Positions 7,139 through 11,888 of a stretch of DNA of 11,888 nucleotides are shown here, in pieces. Within the stretch, counting starts at the first letter, position 1; each line of letters begins with the position of its first letter. A program made the position numbers and the translations under genes. Location: contig JBKJUK010000274.1 of the NCBI GenBank assembly GCA_046590705.1, positions 1-11,888 on the forward strand. The letters are read 5' to 3'. The stretch comes from JBKJUK01 sp046590705 (lineage in GTDB: Bacteria; Acidobacteriota; Thermoanaerobaculia; Gp7-AA8). The notes under the pieces were generated by a model, which did no database searches, was not told the DNA's origin, and saw only the letters and a list, made by a program, of their open reading frames with translations.

Positions 7139-7402
7139 TGATGAACGCAGAACCCGGAACGCAGAGCGATGAAGTGAGAAAACGTGACGGTGATCGAACA
7201 GGCAGACTGCGCTGCTCACCGCACGTCATTCCGATGAGCGCGGGACGCCGCCGACAGCTTGCGAGCTGTCAATGCGAAGAGGAATCTCCGGTCGGCGCCG
7301 CGACGGTTTGCATTACCCGCAGCGCGTCTGCGCGGACCGGAGATTCCTCTTCGCATTGTCAGCTACGTGCAGCGTACGACTACGCGGCTAATCGGAATGA
7401 CG
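7139..7402. repeat. Degenerate one-ended copy of the 43-bp TIR element
   Basis: Bases 7139-7180 match the 43-bp terminal repeat of the two full elements further right, with about four mismatches. The inner REP-like motif CGTCATTCCGATGAGC follows at 7224-7239, as in the full copies. No opposite terminal repeat is present: the right side is instead an inverted copy of the core (see the nested palindrome at 7224-7402). It occupies most of the 378-bp gap between the STT3-like gene and the DUF2157-like gene. Confidence 0.65.
7224..7402. repeat. Nested palindrome of 179 bp
   Basis: The outer arms are CGTCATTCCGATGAGC (7224-7239) and its complement with one change (7387-7402). The inner arms are 30 bp (7264-7293 and 7335-7364) with one mismatch. 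A third small hairpin, GACAGCT-TGCG-AGCTGTC, covers 7253-7270 and could compete with the inner arm. A transcript would form a very stable long hairpin. No coding potential. Confidence 0.8.
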
Positions 7403-7445
7403 GTTCTGTGATCGTTATCCTTCGCCTCAGACGACGATGCTTCGT

Positions 7446-7470
7446 GAGCGCAGAGGACGGGGCTGCGCTC
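7446..7470 (-). terminator. Hairpin just past the STT3-like gene
   Basis: GAGCGCAG (7446-7453) pairs with CTGCGCTC (7463-7470) around a 9-nt loop, one base beyond the stop codon at 7472. There is no T-run after it on the minus strand, so it is a possible terminator or mRNA 3' barrier, not a textbook intrinsic terminator. Confidence 0.35.
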
Positions 7471-7471
7471 T

Positions 7472-9394
7472 CTACCGGTACTCCCAGATCTGCAGCGATG
7501 GTGCTTTGAAAGGCGAAGTCGGGTCGCGATCAATCCATACGCGACGAAAACGTCCAAGCGTCGGCGTTGGGTGGGACCAGGCTCGCGCCCAGAAAGACTC
7601 CCGTGCATACCTCGAGAGCGAGCCCCCTTCCTCGAATGCCTCGCGCGGAAGCCGGGCCAGCTCGACTGCACGCAACAGATAGGCATCCGGCGCATTCAGG
7701 ACCACATACCGTGTTTTGCTCTCGCGGAAGAAAGTTTCGGCATCGGTCACTGACCTGACCAGCGGCGTGTAGGCTTCACGAAAAGTGAGGCTGGTTCCCC
7801 ATGTGCCGAAGTTGTCGAGCAACACACGGTGCCCGCTGACCGCATGAATGAGATGTCCCGAATCCCAACGCGAAAGAACTCCGCCGGGTGGCGTCGACCG
7901 CAGGAATTGTGCGGCGCGCAGATATGGCTCCATCTCCACAGGGAGCGGCGACGCAGTGATTCGATTCAGCGTAAAGGGCATGATCAGCAAGGCCGGAACG
8001 ATGGTGGTGAGTGCGAGCATCGTCGCCAGCCGCTGGTTCTTCTGCGCGGCACTACCGACTGCAAACCCTCCGCAGATGGCCAGCAGCGGAAAGAAGAGCA
8101 ATCCAAACCGAGTCGAGGAGAGCATGAGTGCGAAATAAATCCAGGTCCACAATGAAATGGAGAGATCCGGAGCCGAACGTCTTCTCCATGCGTCCGACGT
8201 GAAGTAAAGGAGCAGCAGCAGTGGAGCCAGCATCGCTGCGGCGATCCACCAGGTCGGGGCGATTCGCATCCACGGCTGAAATTCTTCGATTCCCTGCAGC
8301 CAGGGATCACCGGCGAAAAACCGCGCTCCTCCAGCGATAGTTTGCGCTGCGGCAGGAAACGCAAGAATCAGCGTGCAGCCTGCAGTCAGAGCCATCGCCG
8401 CGTGGCGCAGGGCCAGAATGGCCTGACTACCTGCAGCAGCCGAGCTGGCAGCCTCCGCGTCTCTTCGCAGAACCCCGCTCACCAGGAGCGCCAGAGCAGC
8501 TGCGGCGGTCATGGCCAGATGGGTGTAACCGAGCAACCATGGTTCTTCGGGGTAGGCCGGCCCCATCAGCCACCGAAAAATCAGCACTGCAAGCGAGACC
8601 AGAGCGAATGCGAAAGCAGCGGCCATGGTTCGGTGAAAAACCGATGCAGCGGGCGGACCTGGCTCACGCAAGCGAGCATCAATCTCGTTCGGCACGAGCG
8701 ATTCGAGAAAAAGAATGACGAAGGCGATGCCACCCGTGATCAAAAGCGCTGGCTGCACGAAAAGCGCGACCGTCAGCAATGCCGCGAACAGCAATGCATG
8801 CCTCCACACAGCGCCGCGTTGCCGGCTGAGCATGTTTCTCACCGAGAGCGCGATGAGCAGCACCAGAATGCTCTCGAGAAAATGATGATCGATGCTCGCG
8901 AGCTGCGAGTGGGGCAGCAGCTGCGGCGTGGCAGCCAGAATAATCGCAGTGACGAAGGCAGCAGTAAGTCCGCTCTTTCGCGCCATGAACAGCGTGACCA
9001 TCATGACGAACAGGGCGAAGGCAATCGGCGGAATCCAGGCCGCCGTCAGCAGGATGGCGTCGGTCGAAGAGGCGCCCAGCGCTCTGCAGATGCCCGCCAC
9101 GGACCAGTCGTACAGAGGAGGCCATGGAACGAAGCCTCCATCGATCCCGCGCAAAGGGTCGAACATCATCACTTTTGGAAAATTCTTGACGCCATCGACG
9201 ATCCGGATGGCGTGATACATCTCGTCGAAAGGAGCGAGTGCAACGGAGCCTTCGTGCAGCACCGAGGCTGCGTTTCGGAGGCGAATGGCAAAGGCGAAAA
9301 ATCCGCTGAGAAGGGAGACCAGAACCGCAGCGCTCCAGGAAGCCGTGGGATGCAGACCTTCAGCAACCGGAGTCGATGTAGCCTCGCTGATCAA
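7472..9394 (-). CDS. STT3/AglB-like GT-C glycosyltransferase
   Basis: An integral membrane protein of about 640 residues with a dozen or so membrane segments and a soluble C-terminal domain. Four features line up in order with oligosaccharyltransferase catalytic subunits (counted from the TTG at 9394): an Asp in the first external loop (FDEMYHAIR, Asp57), DHHFLE (169-174), an SVSEHQ-like loop GIEEFQPW (368-375), and WDSGHLIHAVSGHRVLLDN (510-528) where STT3 proteins have WWDYG. R429 in STRFG may be the conserved arginine before that domain. The family moves glycans from polyprenyl-phosphate carriers to an acceptor on the outer face of the membrane; acceptor and sugar here are unknown. The TTG overlaps the UbiA stop as TTGA. 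Other in-frame starts are a GTG at 9430 and an ATG at 9529, giving longer overlaps. No start has a clear ribosome binding site. Confidence 0.8.
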   Translation of the reverse strand: MISEATSTPVAEGLHPTASWSAAVLVSLLSGFFAFAIRLRNAASVLHEGSVALAPFDEMYHAIRIVDGVKNFPKVMMFDPLRGIDGGFVPWPPLYDWSVAGICRALGASSTDAILLTAAWIPPIAFALFVMMVTLFMARKSGLTAAFVTAIILAATPQLLPHSQLASIDHHFLESILVLLIALSVRNMLSRQRGAVWRHALLFAALLTVALFVQPALLITGGIAFVILFLESLVPNEIDARLREPGPPAASVFHRTMAAAFAFALVSLAVLIFRWLMGPAYPEEPWLLGYTHLAMTAAAALALLVSGVLRRDAEAASSAAAGSQAILALRHAAMALTAGCTLILAFPAAAQTIAGGARFFAGDPWLQGIEEFQPWMRIAPTWWIAAAMLAPLLLLLYFTSDAWRRRSAPDLSISLWTWIYFALMLSSTRFGLLFFPLLAICGGFAVGSAAQKNQRLATMLALTTIVPALLIMPFTLNRITASPLPVEMEPYLRAAQFLRSTPPGGVLSRWDSGHLIHAVSGHRVLLDNFGTWGTSLTFREAYTPLVRSVTDAETFFRESKTRYVVLNAPDAYLLRAVELARLPREAFEEGGSLSRYARESFWARAWSHPTPTLGRFRRVWIDRDPTSPFKAPSLQIWEYR

Positions 9395-10371
9395 ATCAGA
9401 TACGCCACTGCGAAGCCTATCTGCGCGCACATGAGCATCAGATACATATGTCGCCACGAAGGATGATTCTCTGTTGCGGTGAGTTCCTCCGGGCGCCGAA
9501 GGAGAAGCCAGGACGTGTAGACGCCCCACAGGGCCAGCACGATTCCAAGGATCGTCAGCACGCCTCGGTCGCCGGTGAGAATTGGATGATTCGTTGCGGA
9601 GAATGGGTCGTTCAGTACGGCGCCGAGTGGAATCAGCAGCCAGGGGAAAACGAAGAAAGGCGCGATCATCCAGGCTGCGCGTTTCACCCCGTAGCGAATG
9701 GGAAGGGTTTCACAACCACCGGCCCGATCTCCCTCGATGTCGGAGAAGTCCTTGGTGGTCGCGGCACCAATCAGAAACAGCATGAAGACAGTTCCGATGA
9801 ACCACGGCTCGGCTGAGAAAACATGCGCGACCATGGCCCATCCCGCGACTTTGAGCAGTAGGCCACGAGGAATGGCGATGGTGAGATTTGCCAGAACTCC
9901 ATTTCGCTTCGTTCGTCCGAAAGCAGGAACGGAGTAGATCAACGTGAACAGCAGACCCGTCAGAAAAATGAAGAAACACTCGTGAAAGGAGAGGGGTGCG
10001 GACAGCTTTTCGTTCACGCTGCTGTAGGGGAACACCACCACCAGCCAGGTAGGGATGATGGCCAGCAGGTACCAGATCCAGGTGACATTCCACGCCTCCC
10101 GGATGGAAATCTCACCGGTAACGAGTGGCCGGGATGGCTTATTGATTCGATCGATTTCCAGATCGGTGATCTGGTTCAGCGCATTCGAGGCCGCGTTGAG
10201 AAACGACGCGCAGAGAGAACCCAGCAACACCGTCAGCACGACTGCGATGGTCACTTCCCGCTGCGGGTCGGGGTTATGGATCGAACCCCACGCGCAGATC
10301 GCTCCCGAGATGATGCCGAGCAGCGGAGGCAGGAGCGTGAAAGGGCGGGCCAGTGCCAGGTATCTACGCAT
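9391..10371 (-). CDS. UbiA-family prenyltransferase
   Basis: The product is 326 residues with about eight to nine membrane segments. It carries both Asp-rich motifs of the UbiA superfamily: NQITDLEIDR at 66-75 (Asn66, Asp70, Asp74) and KDFSDIEGDR at 207-216 (Asp208, Asp211, Asp215). These bind the Mg-diphosphate of a polyprenyl donor. The NKPSRPLVTGEIS stretch after the first motif resembles geranylgeranylglyceryl-phosphate, chlorophyll and homogentisate prenyltransferases more than bacterial UbiA or MenA, but the acceptor cannot be read from sequence. It transfers a prenyl group to an acceptor within the inner membrane. The start at 10371 gives the usual N-terminus (LALARPFTLLPPLLG); it lacks a Shine-Dalgarno, and a repeat element begins 8 bp upstream. 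The 3' end overlaps the STT3-like gene. Confidence 0.9.
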   Translation of the reverse strand: MRRYLALARPFTLLPPLLGIISGAICAWGSIHNPDPQREVTIAVVLTVLLGSLCASFLNAASNALNQITDLEIDRINKPSRPLVTGEISIREAWNVTWIWYLLAIIPTWLVVVFPYSSVNEKLSAPLSFHECFFIFLTGLLFTLIYSVPAFGRTKRNGVLANLTIAIPRGLLLKVAGWAMVAHVFSAEPWFIGTVFMLFLIGAATTKDFSDIEGDRAGGCETLPIRYGVKRAAWMIAPFFVFPWLLIPLGAVLNDPFSATNHPILTGDRGVLTILGIVLALWGVYTSWLLLRRPEELTATENHPSWRHMYLMLMCAQIGFAVAYLI

Positions 10372-10378
10372 GACGAGG

Positions 10379-10687
10379 CTGATGAACGCAGAACGCAGAA
10401 CGCAGAAGGATGAAGTAAGAAAAGAGGCGGAGAGGCCGACGAAAACTGATGAACTCAGAACTCAGAACGCAGAACGATGAAGTAAGAAAATAAGCGGATG
10501 AATGATCCACCCACTTCCGCGACGTCATTCCGATGAGCGGGCGATACTGATACGAGCCTGCGGGATGAAAGTGCGAAGAGGAATCTCCGGTCCGCGCCGC
10601 GGGGCCGATGAGCGCGGAACGCGAAACGCAGATTTTTGCCTTTCTTCTTACTTCATCGTTCTGCGTTCTGCGTTCTGCGTTCATCAG
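10379..10687. repeat. Full TIR element, copy A (309 bp)
   Basis: The terminal inverted repeats are 43 bp (10379-10421 and 10645-10687) with one mismatch. Each starts CTGATGAAC, carries three 7-bp units (GAACGCA), and ends GATGAAGTAAGAA. An extra direct copy of the left end sits at 10446-10488 with two changes from the complement of the right end. The core holds CGTCATTCCGATGAGC (10523-10538) and GTGCGAAGAGGAATCTCC (10571-10588). A further partial end, TGCGTTCATCAG, follows at 10691-10702. No reading frame is supported inside. It fills the gap between the NYN gene and the UbiA gene. Confidence 0.85.
10446..10488. repeat. Internal extra copy of the 43-bp end
   Basis: This direct repeat of the element end carries GAACTCA, GAACTCA, GAACGCA in place of three GAACGCA units and is otherwise nearly identical to the end at 10379-10421. 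It suggests tandem duplication or insertion of one element end into another. Confidence 0.8.
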
Positions 10688-10723
10688 CTATGCGTTCATC
10701 AGTTCGGTGCTAATCAGCTCTCA

Positions 10724-11539
10724 TCACGTGGCGCCGTAAGGATTCTGCGCAAAGCCCGTAATCACGTACGACCCCGACTTCGGATCCCGTTTGATCTTGA
10801 TCAGGCCGTGAGTCTGGGCATCTTCGAGAAGATTCGAGAACGTCGAGTAGCCGTAGTACTCCTCATTGAATGTCGGCTTCTTGCGTTGCATGGTCTGCTT
10901 GACCATCGAGCCCCAGAGCACTTCCTTGTTCTCGCGCATGAGGGCCTTGATGCTGTCGATCAAGAGGCGAAAGCATTCGGCCTGCTTCTTGTCCTTGGCC
11001 TCGACCGGTGGAGCCTGCTGTACTCCCCTTACGAGATCCTCGTAGAAGATGAACTCGTCGCAGTTGTCGATGAGCAGACTGCTCGAAGAATTCTTCACCC
11101 CTACGCCGATCACGTACTTGTCATTCTCTTTGAGCTTCGAAGCGAGGGGCGAGAAATCTGAGTCGCCCGAGGCGATGACGAAAAGATCGATGTGCTGCTT
11201 GGACCAGGACATGTCCATGGCGTCGACGGCCATACGGATGTCAGCAGAGTTCTTTCCGGAGTAGGAACGACCCGGAATCTCGATCAACTCGATGGCCGCC
11301 TCGTGCAGCTCCCGTTTGTACTCGGGAAACTTGTCGAAGTCGCAGTAAGCGCGCTTGACTACGACCTTGCCTTTCTCCAGCAAGCGTTCAATCAGAAGCG
11401 AGATTTCAAATTTCTTGTGTTTCGCTTCCTTCACACCGATCGCTATATTTTCGAAATCGATGAAGAGAGCGATCTTGCGATCGTTGGCACTGACACGCTG
11501 GAGCGGTGGGGCGCCGTAGTCGTCCTGAGAGTCGGGCAT
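10724..11539 (-). CDS. NYN-domain protein with C-terminal LOTUS/OST-HTH domain
   Basis: The product is 271 residues and soluble. Residues about 20-170 form a NYN (LabA/DUF88) domain of the PIN-like nuclease fold: acidic residues sit in FIDFENI (Asp28), KNSADIRMAVDAMD (Asp100), and ASGDSDFSPL (Asp126, Asp128). These are the positions expected to bind metal in RNA-cleaving members. Residues about 183-263 fit a LOTUS/OST-HTH winged-helix module, with the YGYSTFSNLLEDAQ segment and a basic wing, thought to bind RNA. I infer an RNA-processing or RNA-decay enzyme; substrate unknown. The ATG at 11539 is preferred; a GTG at 11560 would add seven residues. Neither has a Shine-Dalgarno. The gene stands alone between two copies of the TIR element, so it is probably transcribed from within or across the upstream copy. 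Confidence 0.9.
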   Translation of the reverse strand: MPDSQDDYGAPPLQRVSANDRKIALFIDFENIAIGVKEAKHKKFEISLLIERLLEKGKVVVKRAYCDFDKFPEYKRELHEAAIELIEIPGRSYSGKNSADIRMAVDAMDMSWSKQHIDLFVIASGDSDFSPLASKLKENDKYVIGVGVKNSSSSLLIDNCDEFIFYEDLVRGVQQAPPVEAKDKKQAECFRLLIDSIKALMRENKEVLWGSMVKQTMQRKKPTFNEEYYGYSTFSNLLEDAQTHGLIKIKRDPKSGSYVITGFAQNPYGAT

Positions 11540-11578
11540 TGGTGGGGGGAAGTTTAACACTGGGGCGGCGAGCGGGGA

Positions 11579-11809
11579 CTGATGAACGCAGAACTCAGAA
11601 CGCAGAATGAAGAAGTAAGAAGAGAGGGCAGCCTGCTGCTAGTTGCTGAATGCGCTCTACACCGCGATGTCATTCCGATGAGCAGGCGATAGCTTTACAT
11701 GCATGCGAGAGGGGAGTGCGAAGAGGAATGACGTCGCGGAGGATCTCGGAGACCCTCTGTGTTTTTTTCTTACTTCTTCGTTCTGCGTTCTGAGTTCTGC
11801 GTTCATCAG
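11579..11809. repeat. Full TIR element, copy B (231 bp)
   Basis: The terminal inverted repeats are 43 bp (11579-11621 and 11767-11809) with one mismatch. Both arms carry the middle unit as GAACTCA and read GAAGAAGTAAGAA where copy A reads GATGAAGTAAGAA. Inside is a second inverted pair of 15 bp (11662-11676 and 11725-11739, one mismatch) built around GTCATTCC. The right end overlaps the stop codon of the partial gene at the window edge. Confidence 0.85.
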
Positions 11810-11888
11810 TCCTTACGGTAATGCGTTCCCTTCGACACCGGATTCTTCAGCGCGGCCTCGGCCACGATCGACGCGGTCTGCTGGCCGT
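11806..11888 (-). CDS. C-terminal end of a gene running in from the right (possibly L-aspartate oxidase)
   Basis: Only the last 26 codons are present. They read as a helix followed by NPVSKGTHYRKD and a TGA stop. The S-x-G-x-HYR-x-D ending is like the C-terminus of L-aspartate oxidase (NadB), the first enzyme of NAD synthesis from aspartate, but 26 residues are too few for a firm call. The stop codon lies inside the terminal repeat of the adjacent element, so the gene may have been shortened or had its end replaced. Confidence 0.5.
   Translation of the reverse strand, partial: GQQTASIVAEAALKNPVSKGTHYRKD

Noticed and set aside
8342..9466. Long plus-strand open frame (374 codons) inside the STT3-like gene
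   Set aside because: It is antisense to a protein with clear family motifs, and its translation is rich in Gln, Arg and His, typical of a shadow frame of a hydrophobic gene.
10379..11809. CRISPR array
   Set aside because: The repeated sequences are inverted pairs with 7-bp substructure and irregular spacing, not direct repeats with uniform spacers, and no cas gene is nearby.

Overview
The window reads as chromosomal DNA of a moderately GC-rich free-living bacterium. An Acidobacteriota-type genome is my best guess. It rests only on the gene mix (class II B12-dependent ribonucleotide reductase, PRC-barrel protein, NYN/LOTUS protein, UbiA next to an STT3-like enzyme) and on the many dispersed palindromic repeats. 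No rRNA, tRNA, phage or transposase gene is visible, so the taxonomy is weak.

Layout. Bases 1-292 hold dispersed hairpins upstream of a PRC-barrel gene (293-910, + strand). Everything else lies on the minus strand. The PRC-barrel gene converges on nrdJ (1042-3960) across a palindromic repeat (933-1023). The 1.17 kb upstream of nrdJ has no credible gene but is dense in signals: a leader of about 425 nt, a near-consensus sigma70 promoter (4391-4419), two NrdR-box-like sites with a 15-bp linker (4426-4472), a cluster of DnaA-box-like 9-mers (4518-4737), and a 178-bp inverted-repeat element (4908-5085). Next come two overlapping membrane-protein genes (5130-7093; the first resembles DUF2157 proteins), then an STT3-like GT-C glycosyltransferase gene that overlaps the end of a UbiA prenyltransferase gene (7472-10371), a NYN-LOTUS gene (10724-11539), and the last 26 codons of a further gene (11806-11888).

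How the parts fit. nrdJ supplies deoxynucleotides. Its upstream region suggests control by NrdR and possibly by DnaA, which would tie dNTP supply to replication. UbiA and the STT3-like enzyme overlap by 4 bp if the proposed start is right, so they probably act in one membrane pathway, one handling a prenyl chain and the other a lipid-linked sugar. The two DUF-type membrane proteins form a second coupled pair.

The most unusual feature is a family of small non-autonomous elements with 43-bp inverted termini built from 7-bp units (GAACGCA/GAACTCA). Two full copies (10379-10687 and 11579-11809) bracket the NYN gene and a degenerate one-ended copy lies at 7139-7402. All share an inner REP-like motif (GTCATTCCGATGAGC). 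The full copies abut genes very tightly: one starts 8 bp from the UbiA start codon, and the other supplies the stop codon of the partial gene at the window edge.
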